Assembly: GCA_033439795.1 (NCBI GenBank)
Contig: JAUTDP010000016.1
Coordinates: forward strand, 434,001-498,000
Origin: Sordaria brevicollis
Taxonomy: Eukaryota > Ascomycota > Sordariomycetes > Sordariales > Sordariaceae
Length of the DNA stretch: 64,000 bases
Reading direction: 5' to 3'
A model generated the notes under the pieces. It was given only the letters and a program-made list of their open reading frames with translations, made no database searches and had not been told where the DNA came from. The translations under genes and the position numbers were made by a program. Positions 1-10,382 of this stretch are shown piece after piece. The stretch's first letter is position 1. Each line of letters begins with the position of its first letter.

Positions 1-1147
1 AAATCCGGCTCCAATAAATTATATATTGAAAATAAATTAATAATATAAATTCGGTTACTATATATTACTTTACGTACGAAAATTATAATATTAATAAAGA
101 ATACCTTTTTAAATTCAAATTCGTTTTTATTAATATATATAATAATATTTTCAAAATCTATACTTAATATAAATAATAATAATAATAATATCCGACTATT
201 TCTTTAAATTATATAGAATAATTAAATAAATTCTCTTTCTTAATCCCTTTAATTTTTTAAAATAAACGTTAATTCGTATATTCTATAATAATATATTTTT
301 TTATTATTCGTATTTATTAAAATAAATAGAATACTGCTTTCTACTTTTTTTAATTTATATTTCTTCGCGAAATTTTTATATATAATATTAATTTCTATTC
401 TTAAATTTAAATTTATATATTCTTCTAATCGGCGATCCCTTAGCGTAATTAATATTATAAAAGTTTTATTTAACCCGTTTCTTTTAACTGTTTTAAAATT
501 ATTAACCCCGTCGAACGACGGCTTTTCTATAGGGTTTAATTTTTTACCGACTCTTTAATATCTAAAATATAATTATTTTTTTTATTATTATTACATTTAG
601 TATTTTATTCGGTAATTATATTTTAAATAGTAATTTTCTCTTTCGGCTGGTTTTAATTATTTATCTTTTTATATTTCGTATAATTACGAGCGTAATATCC
701 TTTATTTCCGTAATTATAATAATTTAAACTAAATTTATTATTACCCCCGTTCTATTTATTAAAGGATTGGTTTCTCTTACGGCTTTTATACCTTCCGGAA
801 TCGTAATCTCGATTATAATCCCGGTTATAATTTTAATTATAGTCTTTATTATAATTAGAACGCTCGTTATTCGAAGACCCCTTATGATACGAAAACCGTT
901 TATTATAATAACCTTTATTTATCTCGTCCCTTAGGATTTACTTCTTATTTTTAAATTCGGTCTATTAATTCATTACTTTCAAGGTAATTTCTATTAGGTT
1001 ATTAATAAAAATTTAATATATATAAAAGTAATCGCGTACGTTTTTTTTTAATCGGAAGAAAAAATCGTATATTAATTACTTATTTATAATAACGTTCTTA
1101 TTAAATTATTAATAATTATACGAGGGCTGCCGCCCCCGTACCCCCGC

Positions 1148-1170
1148 AAAATTTGCCTTCGGCAAATTTT
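1148..1170. repeat. Perfect hairpin, 10-bp stem with TTC loop
   Basis: AAAATTTGCC (1148-1157) is followed by TTC and then GGCAAATTTT (1161-1170). It is flanked by an imperfect outer arm in which CTGCC and CCCGTA before the hairpin face TACGGG and GGGCAG after it. The island is not RIP-mutated although everything around it is. Confidence 0.85.
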
Positions 1171-1261
1171 ATACGGGTGGGCAGAAATTTACTTGAAGCG
1201 GAGCTTAACATTTACCTGCTAAATTTTTTATTATATTTTTAATAAGTTTTTTCTACCATTC

Positions 1262-1336
<75 letters not shown>

Positions 1337-1376
1337 TCTATTTATTTATTTATTTATTTATTTACTTATTTATTTC
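1262..1376. repeat. (TTTA)n microsatellite
   Basis: About 28 TTTA tetramers in near-perfect tandem with a few substitutions (ATCTA, TTTAC), degenerating into T/A-rich sequence to about 1500. It lies inside the ~880-bp insertion. Confidence 0.95.
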
Positions 1377-1532
1377 TTTATTAGTCTTTTTTATTTATTA
1401 TTATTTATTTATTTAGTATTCTTTTTTTATTCATTATTATTTATTTATTAATTATTATTTATTTATTTGCTATTCTTTATTTATTATTTTTTAATTTACT
1501 ATTTAAATATTATTAAAAAGATTTTATTTTTA

Positions 1533-1605
1533 CTCCGGCCGGGAATCGAACCGACCGCTAAAGGGTATATATTATAACCGTACATTTACTAAGTTAGCTA
1601 CGACG
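1533..1605 (-). pseudogene. tRNA-like remnant (RIP-mutated)
   Basis: On the minus strand this 73-nt stretch has a perfect B-box-like T-arm core (GGTTCGATTCC) and an A-box-like D-arm (TAGCTAACTTAG, resembling TGGC..AA..TGG after C-to-T changes) at tRNA-like spacing. The acceptor stem does not pair well and the anticodon stem is disrupted, so the anticodon cannot be assigned. It may be a dead tRNA gene or the tRNA-derived head of a SINE, since a TAAA-type repeat follows it downstream on the same strand. Confidence 0.4.
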
Positions 1606-1983
1606 TTTTATTTAGAAATTAAAATTATTTTTTTTTATTATATACCTATCCGTCGGATTTTTTCAAAGCCGTTTTTCTCGGCCGGCAGGCTAGCTACGGT
1701 CACGTGAGTGGTACCATTGTACTCGGCTCAGCTTACTCATCATTTTGGTACCCACTTTGTCGTAATCGGACCCACTTTTAAATGCCAAGCCCTAAGCGAG
1801 CTTGGCGGACAGGGATAGGGGGTTTAATTCAGCCAATTCCAACTCGAGAATTTCTTTCAGCCAATTGCAGGTTGAGAAATCGCGGGTAAACCTCGTGGCT
1901 ATTTACAGGGATTGTGACAGGGGGGTCACCGTATTATAGAAGAAGCTACGCTCAACGCTCGTGTTTATTCAACACTTCTCATG

Positions 1984-2000
1984 TTGAAGCTCCGCTTCAA
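1984..2000. repeat. Palindrome at insertion end (7-bp stem, 3-nt loop)
   Basis: TTGAAGC-TCC-GCTTCAA is a perfect inverted repeat that abuts retrotransposon sequence at 2001. A degenerate opposite-sense copy (TTGAAGCGGAGCTTAACA) lies at 1193-1210, so the pair also behaves as an inverted repeat around the block between them. Confidence 0.75.
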
Positions 2001-3202
2001 ATTAATATTAGTCCTATAATTTTTATAAATCCTTATTATCGCTTTAATATATAAAGAATAATTATTTTCTAATATCGAATTTATAAATTTCGGGGATAAT
2101 ATATTTTTTACGGATAAACCCTAAAAATTCTTCTTATATTATAAATCGTTTTTAACCCTTATTGTCGAAAAAAGTAACGGAATATATACGCTATAAAATA
2201 GTTATAAAATTATCGGCCTTAGAAAAGGTTTATTAAATAAATTAATAAATATTAATATTTTTACGAATTTAATTACTATTTTTAATACTATCGATCCAAT
2301 TTTCAACTTCGGCGCTTATATTATTCGGCGTCAATTTACGAACGTTATACGTAAAAAAACGTAAATAAAATTCCTTATTTCCCTAGCCTATAATTTTCTA
2401 TATAAATTATAATAATATTTATAAAAATTATAATATTATCTCTATGAATTTTTAATATTCGCGCTATTTTATACGTTTATATTCGTAGGACGTTTACCGC
2501 TTATAATATTCTTACGTAAAGGAAAGGTTATTAAAACGGTTAAATTGGTCGGATTAAACGGATAGGGAGCGGGAACGGGTTTAAGAACGGGAATAGGTAC
2601 GAAATTAAGAATAAAAATAGGAGTAAAAACAAAAGCGGGATTAAAAATACTTATTTAATAAACGGCTACGTACAAATAAAAAGCGGCTACGCTAATTAGA
2701 CTTTAAAAGGCTCCTACCTTAACGAAATTTTAATTATAATTATTATTCCGCCCTATTAATATAATACTCCTTCTATTAATAAAAGCTCTTAAAATAATAA
2801 TAATTAAAAATATATAAATTCTTTATTAAATACCGCTCTTTAACCTATATTTAAATTGCTTATTTAAAATTATTTTCAACCTCCTTATATAATATAAATT
2901 CGGGTTACGGCTTATTATTATTAATATTATTATATTTATCGCTAAAATTTTCTAAGGCGGTATTATTTTCGGGTTCGTAGGACGCCGCTTCGCGATTATT
3001 TTCCCCGTATTTATTAATAATCCCTTTATTAATAGAATTTTTAATTATATTATTAATAATATATAAATAATTATATATCTCTTATATTGGGCCTACGTTA
3101 TTTTTATAACGAAAATTAATAGCGCTTTTTCCGCGCGAATTCTCTTTACGCTTATTAATTATATTTATAACCTTCGTTAACGGAATCGCGAAATTAAAAA
3201 AT

Positions 3203-3489
3203 TATAAAGTTATAAATACGAAAGGGTAAAAATAAATTGTATAAAATAAGTCTATTTCAAGAGAAAGATTTTAATTTAATTAAATATAAATTTCTAGCTA
3301 GGAGCTATCCTCTTTTATACTTATACGTTTCCTTATGGGTCTAGAACGGTCGGCGCCCGGACTCCGAAATCCTTTCTTCTATATTATATCCTACTATCCT
3401 TATTTTATCCGCTATTTTATCCATCGTCCTGGGCCACTATACCCTAGTTGTACGGGTCCCCCTTAGGCCTTCCTAGCGATACCCTTACA
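3203..3489 (-). repeat. LTR of the left Gypsy copy
   Basis: This 287-bp repeat matches the two 286-bp LTRs at 34665-34950 and 42307-42592. It is the least mutated end of the three: on the minus strand it begins TGTAAGGGTATCGCTAGG, keeping the TG that the other two copies have lost to TA. It shares the GC-rich core with GGCGCCGACCGTTC. Confidence 0.9.
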
Positions 3490-3514
3490 TTATTAAAATC
3501 GTATTTACGGAAAT

Positions 3515-3556
3515 TAGCGCGTTAACGCGTTGGCACGTTGGCGCGTTAGCGAGTTG
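3515..3556. repeat. Short GCGCGTT-type minisatellite
   Basis: Four to five degenerate ~9-10-bp units of the form (G)CGCGTTRGC / ACGCGTTGG / CACGTTGG in tandem, just outside the left Gypsy LTR. It is GC-rich against an AT-rich background. Confidence 0.7.
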
Positions 3557-3870
3557 AAGGATTCTCGAACTCCTCCTCGATTTTTACGAAATAATTATAA
3601 GGCTTTTTCGAATTTATTTTACTTATCCGGGTTATTACCTTAGTGTAAGTATCGACGGAGGAGTTAGGGTGCTAGGAAATTGGCTGCCTGGAATCGAGTT
3701 TTGAAACGCGGGAGTTATTAACGTTAGAGGGAATATTTTAGGAAGCTTAGGGGTAATAAGCGCTTTAGCGCAGCCTAGTCTATAGGAATAGTTTAAAGGA
3801 TAATAATATTCTAGCGGGAGATATATTCGCAAATTAGATTATAGGAACTTAGCGGTGATAAAAACACCTA

Positions 3871-4034
3871 GGAGATTATGAAAATTGAGATCGGTGAGGT
3901 CTAGACTTTGCGAATTTAGTAGCTTAGGGCCACCGGAAGATTATAGAAATTGAAATCGGCAAGGTTTAGACTTTACGAGTCTAATAGTTTAAGGCCACCG
4001 GAAGATCGTAGAAATTAAAATCGGTAAAGTCTAG
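3871..4034. repeat. 64/65-bp tandem repeat, 2.5 copies
   Basis: Units start at 3871, 3935 and 4000 (the last partial), each beginning GGAGATTATG or GGAAGAT..TAG and ending GGCCACC. They share ATTG(A)AATCGG and (AGG)TCTAGACTTT(G/A)CGA. Differences between units are mostly C/T and G/A transitions, consistent with RIP after duplication. Confidence 0.85.
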
Positions 4035-4080
4035 CGGCGAATTTAGCGGTAAATTTAGCGGCGACCTTAGCGTAGTAAAA

Positions 4081-4254
4081 TAGAAACGATGCAATTACTT
4101 CAATAATCGTTAAAAACGGCAAAATAACTATATAAAATAGGGTAATTAAGAAACGCAACTCGAAGGTTATTAGCGGAATAGAAACGACGCAATTATTTTA
4201 ATAATCGTTAGAAACGGCGGGATAATTATAAAATAAGGTAATTAGGAAACGATA
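4081..4254. repeat. 98-bp tandem duplication
   Basis: The unit beginning TAGAAACGATGCAATTACTT at 4081 recurs at 4179 as TAGAAACGACGCAATTATTT. Both units continue through AATAATCGTTA(A/G)AAACGGC and GGTAATTA(A/G)GAAACG. Differences are transitions. Confidence 0.8.
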
Positions 4255-4278
4255 TTAAATTCGTCCTTATTATCTTCG

Positions 4279-4480
4279 GGCTATTAAATTATTAAATAAT
4301 TACTTTTAGTAATTAGGGGTATTATTATTAATATCGTAATATTATTATTAGGTTATTAAATACCTATTTTCGTAAGGTTATTATTAAAATATAGGCTATT
4401 AATTTACTAAATAATTACTCTTAATAATTAGGGGTATTATTATTAATATTATAATATTACTACTATTAATAAGGATAATA
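4279..4480. repeat. 115-bp spaced direct duplication
   Basis: GGCTATTAAATTATTAAATA at 4279 recurs at 4394 with the same downstream order (AATTAGGGGTATTATTATTAATAT). Differences are transitions. Confidence 0.75.
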
Positions 4481-4482
4481 AT

Positions 4483-4545
4483 ACTAATATTCTAAATAAT
4501 AAGATTAATATTCTAAATAATAATATTAATATTCTAAATAATAAT
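4483..4545. repeat. 21-bp tandem repeat, 3 copies
   Basis: Three consecutive units of A(C/T)TAATATTCTAAATAATAA(G/T) at 4483, 4504 and 4525. They give a chance open frame on the minus strand that encodes a repeated LLFRILI heptad. Confidence 0.85.
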
Positions 4546-4839
4546 ATCGATAATAATAAATTAAGAAATAGCCGGTAAAGGGTAGAATTATTAGTATTCT
4601 TAATATTATTAAAAAGGAAAATAAATTCCAAATTTCGTTTTAAAATATCCAAAAGTTATAAAAAAATCCGTTAGAATATTAAAAGAAAGTCGTCGGATAT
4701 TAAAAAAAAAATTTCGGAATATTAAAAGAAAAAGGTCAAAAGGTTAGTAAAAAGCCTATTATTTATAAATAATAAATATATTATTTATAAAAGAAAGAAA
4801 TAAAATAAAGTAAAAAGAAAAAGGAATAATAAGAATTAG

Positions 4840-5045
4840 GAACCGGAAAAAAAGGGAAGGAAAGAAGGAAAAAAAAGGGGAAGGAAAAAGGGAAAAAGAA
4901 AGAAAGAAAGAAAAAAAAAAAAGGAAGGGGAAAGAAGAAGAAAAAAGGAAGGGGAAAGAGGAAAAAAAGAAGAAAGGGAAAGAAGAAGGGAAGGGGAAAA
5001 AGGAAAGGAAAAAGAAGGGGAAAGAAGAAGGGGGGAAGAAGGGAA
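4840..5045. repeat. ~200-bp polypurine tract
   Basis: Almost uninterrupted A/G on the plus strand, such as AAAGGGAAGG, GAAGAAG and GGGGAAA blocks, with no periodic unit. A pure purine strand is unaffected by RIP on that strand because it has no C. The reason for the asymmetry is not evident. Confidence 0.85.
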
Positions 5046-6252
5046 ATTTACTTACAATTTCGAATTTTAAAGTATTTCTAATAATAATTTATTAATCGTA
5101 TAATTATTATACCTTTTACGTCGGAAATAAATATTTATTAATAAAAAATAGAAAAATAGTTTTTAATAATATTAAAGGAGGAAATCGAAATCGCAATCGC
5201 GGTCGCAATCGAATTTATAACGGTAATATCCTATTTTTTAAAAAAAAAAAAGAAAAGGGCTTTATTTTTATCTTTCAACTTATATTTAATAACTTTAAAG
5301 CGCGGAAGATTTATAAAGTAATAAGAAATTTAAATTTCAAATTATAAAAAATTTCGTAAAAAATTTAATCGTAGAAAGGTTAGTCGTAGGGTATTTAATC
5401 GTAAAGAATATTATAATCGTAAAAAATAGAATTAAAATTTAAAAAAAGTAAAATTATAATAAATTATAAGAAAAAAAGAGAAATATAGAATATAAAAGGG
5501 CGTAGAGGAAAATTTCCCTAAATTATATACGTATAGATTGTAAATACCTTTTATAATTATATAATGGAAAAGGGTAATTTATAAATTATATTTAACTAAA
5601 TAAAGCTCCCGGTTTAACGTTATATATAAACGTTATCCCTTTATAAAAACGCTATATTATAGCGTAATTAATTAACTTCCTGCGTATATAACGTTATAAA
5701 CTTTTTTTAATTAATAAATAAAACCCAAATAAAGTAAAATTTATTCTTCAATAGCTTATATATATTAATTAAGTTAATTAATTTAGGGAAAATTTAGGAA
5801 ATAGAAAATCGATTTTCGATTTTCTAAATTTTAACGGATTTTAATTTAACCGTTTTGAAAAACTTTCTTTATTTATACTCCTTAATTTAATATAATAACT
5901 TTAATACTATTAAATTAATTAAAATTCTATTAATTAAAGAACGGTAATATTATCCTTATATTATTTTATAAAATTATTAATAATAATTAATAATATTCTA
6001 AATATATCCTTTATATAAAAACCGCTACTATATACCTCGAATTACACTACTTCCTTCGTCGTATATTATATTAATTTAAATTTCCATTTCCTAATAATAA
6101 CGACGATATAATTAAATAATATATTTTTTTCCCTTTAAAAAGCTTTAACCTTAAAAAATTAATTAGGCTTTCTTTTATTAAAACGTTACTAGGGGTTTTG
6201 TAATATTATTATAAGCCGAATAAATATTACCGTTTCTTTTCCTTCTATTAAT

Positions 6253-6530
6253 AATAGCGTAAGAACGCCCATAAAAAAAACCTCAGCGTTTCCTTCGAAT
6301 AGGTTAATAAAATTTTTAATAAAAGGTAGAAAGCCCTAATAATAAATACCGTACCTGTTATAATATTATAATAATTACCGCCGACGAGAAATGTTATAAA
6401 GACGAGAACCTCTTTCCCTCTAAGAATAAAAATAAAAATAAAAATAAAAATAAGAATAAAAATAAAAATAAGAATAAAAATAATAGCGCAAGAACGCCCG
6501 TAAAGAAAATTTCGGCGTTTCCTTCGAATA
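6253..6530. repeat. Dispersed direct duplication, ~48-bp unit, 229 bp apart
   Basis: AATAGCGTAAGAACGCCC..AAAA..CAGCGTTTCCTTCGAATA starts at 6253 and returns at 6482 with a few transition differences. A low-complexity AATAAA/AATAAG run at about 6425-6480 lies immediately before the second copy. This is probably the remnant of a duplication inside an old element. Confidence 0.65.
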
Positions 6531-8507
6531 AATTATTAAAAATATTTTCGTATAATGGATTAATTATATAAACGCCGTTATAAATTAATATAATTATTTT
6601 ACCCTATTTATTCCCGGATTATTTAATTTATACGTCCGGTAAATCCGTAAACGTATATTCGTTATTATTATTAAGCGAAATCGCTATTTATTTTTAATTA
6701 ATGGGCAAGTACTATTAAAAATTAAAGAACGAATCTTCCTTTTAATTACTATTGTTATTAATTTTATTTATAACCGGTTAACCTTCGCCCGTAAATTTAA
6801 TTTAATATTCGATATATGTATATCGGATAAATTTAATTATTAATACGAATTTCTTCGCTTTATATAAATTATTTTATATTTTAAAAAGCCGTATCGTTAA
6901 TTCCCTCTATTAAATAATATAAAATTCTTCGGTATATATTAATATTATTATTATAATATATTCGTTATCGGTTTTAAATAATTATAATTTATTATTAGTA
7001 ATAATTAGACCGGATATTTTTACAATTTCCGATTTATTTATATATTTAGTAATTTAAAAAAAGAATTCTACTTTAATATTAAAAACCTTTTATTAATTAG
7101 TAATATAAACCTTTATACTCTCTATTATTCGTTTTATAATAGAAATAACTTATTTACGAAGGGTTTTTTTAGGGGGGCTATTATTTCTACCTTTAAAATT
7201 ACCTAAATTTATTATAAAAAATATTCCTAGTTGTATTAAAAGATAAATACTTATTACGTTATTATTAATAGCGGTAGAGGACTCGTTCCAAAACTATTTA
7301 TAAAATTTACGATATAATATAATATAATTTTTAAATTACTTAAATTTAAGGTACGCTTTATATAAAGGTTAATAATAATAATAAAAATAATAAGGAATAG
7401 AATAGGAAATATTAATTTCGATTAAATTATCCCAATTTTATATATTATATATATAAATTTCCCGGTTAAATAAAAGGCTAATTCTAATTATAACCCTTAA
7501 AGCTTCCTAAACGCCAAATTTTCTTTTAATAATTTTAAGAAAATTTTTAATTTTACCGGTATTAAAAATATAATACCTATTTAAAATTTTTTAAATATAT
7601 TTATCGACGAAAATTTAATATACTTTATAATATACCTTATAAGTAAATATATTATTATTCTTTATTTCTTAATTTTAAGTAAAAAAGAATTATTATAAAG
7701 CAAATTCTTTTAACCTTTTAAGGATACTATTGCGAATATTACGCTTTTTACCCTTATTATTACTAACCGCTATGAATAAACCTTAAGTAATAGTATTAAC
7801 GGTTATTCCCTCTTCGGTAAGGGTTTTAATAACGGTATTAAAATTATCCTCTTCTTCGAAAATTTCTTTAAATAATTTACTATTAGCATTTTTAATATTA
7901 TAATTATTATTATTATTATTATTATTACTATTCGGGCTAGGGTTTTTATCCTATTAATATTTTTTATTGTCGTCTTAATCCTCTTAGTTTTCTTCGTTCT
8001 TATAGGAATTATATTCAAATTTAAATACTAATCTTAGAATAATTTCGTCGGTTAATTAATTTAATACTCTTTTAGAATTCTTAAACCGGCGTAGTCTAAA
8101 AGCCGTATTTATAATAAACGAAATCGAAATATCTAATATAAAAAATTAGTTTTAAGAAATAGATTTTATAATAGCCTTCTTAATTTAACCTCTACCTCTA
8201 TTTTAAGTTAATGTATTTTAATATATTTTAAATTAAAAGGAGGAGGAAAAGTTATTTAATTTTTTATATAATATAATAATTTTCTTAAAAGAGGAAGGGG
8301 CCGAAGTAATAGGAATTTTACACTTAAGAAGTATAATAAAAAAAAGGGCTTTAAAATAACGAAAGAAGAGAGGGCTTTAAAATAATAAAGGAAAAAAGGA
8401 ACGAAAGGGAAGAAGGAACGTAATTTTATATATATATAATAAACGGATTTAGAAATTTATATTATAAATACTATAAAATTAATAATTTAAATATATTTAA
8501 AATAATT

Positions 8508-8669
8508 TATAAAGGGATTACGAATAATATTAATATTAATATTATAATTTGGATTATAATACCGAAGCCCGAGGTTTAGAAAACCGTTTATAAAGGTATT
8601 GCGAATAATACTAATATTAAAAATATAACCTAAATTACGATATTAAAGCCCGAAGCGGCGAGGTTAGGA
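8508..8669. repeat. 81-bp tandem duplication at the edge of the RIP island
   Basis: TATAAAGG(G)ATTACGAATAAT at 8508 recurs at 8589 as TATAAAGGTATTGCGAATAAT. Both units end in GAAGCCCGA(G/A)G-like sequence, which is CG-rich relative to the surroundings. Confidence 0.75.
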
Positions 8670-8760
8670 TTATAATATAAACGTAGTATATATATACCTT
8701 TAAAGCGTTTAGTTGGCATTATATAGTATACTACGTTCTAAATAACCAACGTAAGTAGTA

Positions 8761-10382
8761 TACCGTAATATAATCAGGCATAAAGGGGGTATAGAAGGCT
8801 ATACTATATATGAGGATGAATCTGGGCCAGCCTTGTATAAGGATCTATACTGCGGTAATTCTATACTGCGACAGTTTGAAAACAAACACAGTCCATGCTA
8901 ACTCATGCCTTTCGTTTCAAAACTTTTCACAAGCCCTCTTCCTCCGTCCACAAGCATCTCCGTGTTTGACGTTATGGGTTATAGTACTTTATTTCGTCCG
9001 ATGAACTTTCAAACATTTTGGGATTTTCTTTTCCTTTGATGACGCTGATTACAATACCTCCTACTACATTTCTCTCCCTTTCTCAAAGGTCTGGCCCATT
9101 TCTTTTCGTCTGAATCCTGAGCCTGCACATACCTCGCTCAGTAGCTCGCTCTTACTTGACCGGCTTGAAGGGACAAGATCATCAGCATCTGTTCCTTGAC
9201 GAGTGTTGGATTCTCTAGAGACAACCGCTCCTACATGCACGGATATCTGCCAGCACGGTGACAAACGAGCTTGAAATCGTGTCCACTTGTATCCTGGTAG
9301 TCTTTTTGCGATAGTATCGCTACTTCTTGGTGGTGTCTCTGCCACTACGGTCCACGGGTGCGTCCCATCTTGCGTTTGGTGGCCCTTTTGCACGGGTTAT
9401 AGCAAGCAGGATGCGCTAGGCCAATGTTCTCAGCCCGAAGCATAGAGGTAGTATGCACACACGCGGGTAGCAAGGGCACATTCCGGTTATCCACCATCAT
9501 AGACGCCATCGTTCCCAAAGGCATTTACCACCACATGCAGTACCCATCCTCAACCGCATCAAATACCCTCCGCGGCTCCGCCGTTCGCAGACATCACCCC
9601 AAAGCCAGAGGACATGGTCAAGGGGTAAGAGCGCCAGCCGCTTTGGCAGCTATTGGTAGCAGCTACATTGGGACCACATCAGCAAAGACACTATCAACCA
9701 CACCACAATAATGCAAATGGCTTTTGCTCTTTGCTCTTTCTTTTACTCTTTCCTCATTCTCTTCCTCTCCTTTTTGCGGTCGCCTGCCCAAGTCCAAAGA
9801 GGCGTCCGTCGCCTTCACGAGCATCTTTAGCCGTCGCAGTCGTTGTCGCTCTCGTTGTCGTCGCTCGCCAAATTAAAAAAGATATGAGTTAGCTCATAGC
9901 CGATCAAAGCAAAAGACGATAAAAGCACAAAGAAAGGTATTATCACGGAGAGACATAGAAGTTGACAAGAACTATGACATTCACGACATAAACCGTCTTT
10001 TAACTGCTGTCAATCCTTCATGGTATTCTTTGAATGCCTATCAATTTATCAACCAACTCTCAAATTCCCAGATACCTACAAAGCCAGATCACAAAAGCAG
10101 ATTACCTTCCTCCCAAACCCAGACCCAGACAACGCCCCTATTCCCATTTGAAACAACCCAGATGAAACAAACTCAAATCAAATCCTTCAATATACGCCTG
10201 GAAAACTCCAGGCTTGTGCCCTGCTACCTATATCCCGAGACCCGCTCGCTGCCTGCCATTTGCTTTTGCGCCTCATTGTATGCATTTGTCCTTCCATGTC
10301 GTGTACCTTGTATGCGTCCCTTCGTTATCTTCGTCCCAGATTCCCTCCACACAAAACCCGATTATCTTGACACTTCACAGCG
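8761..10382. other. Unique intergenic DNA downstream of the kinase gene
   Basis: Normal base composition. The open frames here (for example 9064-9393 minus and 9424-9711 plus) have no recognisable domain, codon pattern or splice-supported extension, and I do not support any as a gene. The right part presumably holds the 3' UTR of the histidine kinase. Pyrimidine-rich stretches occur at about 9720-9780. Confidence 0.6.

Larger units (their letters stand above)
1121..2000. mobile_element. ~880-bp hairpin-bearing insertion inside the left Gypsy copy, class unknown
   Basis: Aligning the left Gypsy copy (minus) with the second copy around 36140-36180 shows continuous retrotransposon sequence up to 2001 and again from about 1120, with this block absent from the second copy. 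The block has GC-richer unmutated islands at each end (1121-1215 and about 1670-2000) around an AT-rich middle. It carries a 10-bp-stem hairpin near one end (1148-1170), the palindrome TTGAAGC-TCC-GCTTCAA at the other end (1984-2000) and a near copy of that motif in the opposite sense (1193-1210). It also has a TTTA microsatellite and a tRNA-like remnant. Terminal hairpins with no clear target duplication could suggest a Helitron-like or foldback element, but the termini do not clearly match the TC...CTRR rule. Confidence 0.6.
1..3489 (-). mobile_element. RIP-degraded Ty3/Gypsy retrotransposon, 5' part, left-truncated by the window
   Basis: Read on the minus strand, this tract starts with an LTR (3203-3489) and continues leftward into an internal region. 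That region is recognisably collinear with the complete Gypsy element at 34665-42592: its first ~200 bp after the LTR match 34951 onward, and the sequence at 1-75 matches about 37195-37275. The distance from the LTR is about 870 bp longer here because of the insertion at 1121-2000. Coding capacity is destroyed: CA/TG dinucleotides are nearly absent and TAA/TAG occur throughout, as expected from RIP. The 3' LTR is outside the window. The 5 bp beyond the LTR are ttatt, so a target duplication cannot be checked. Confidence 0.85.
3490..8760. other. RIP-mutated AT-rich tract, no intact genes
   Basis: About 5.3 kb of extremely AT-rich DNA with almost no CA or TG, abundant TA and residual CG, which is the RIP pattern. 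No ORF above ~70 codons looks real. Several tandem and dispersed duplications, listed separately, and stretches of protein-like but stop-riddled sequence suggest old transposable elements that I cannot classify. A fairly sharp change to normal composition occurs at about 8750-8800. Confidence 0.85.

Noticed and set aside
3870..4545. CRISPR-like array
   Set aside because: The repeats are tandem without unique spacers and the genome is fungal.
1..8760. Possible centromere or rDNA/mitochondrial DNA insertion because of extreme AT content
   Set aside because: Dinucleotide pattern (CA/TG loss, CG kept) and collinear Gypsy relics are explained by RIP-mutated transposons. No rRNA or mitochondrial gene sequence is seen.
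9064..9892. Several 80-110-codon open frames on both strands next to the RIP island
   Set aside because: They overlap in different frames, have no family features and cannot be joined into a plausible spliced gene.
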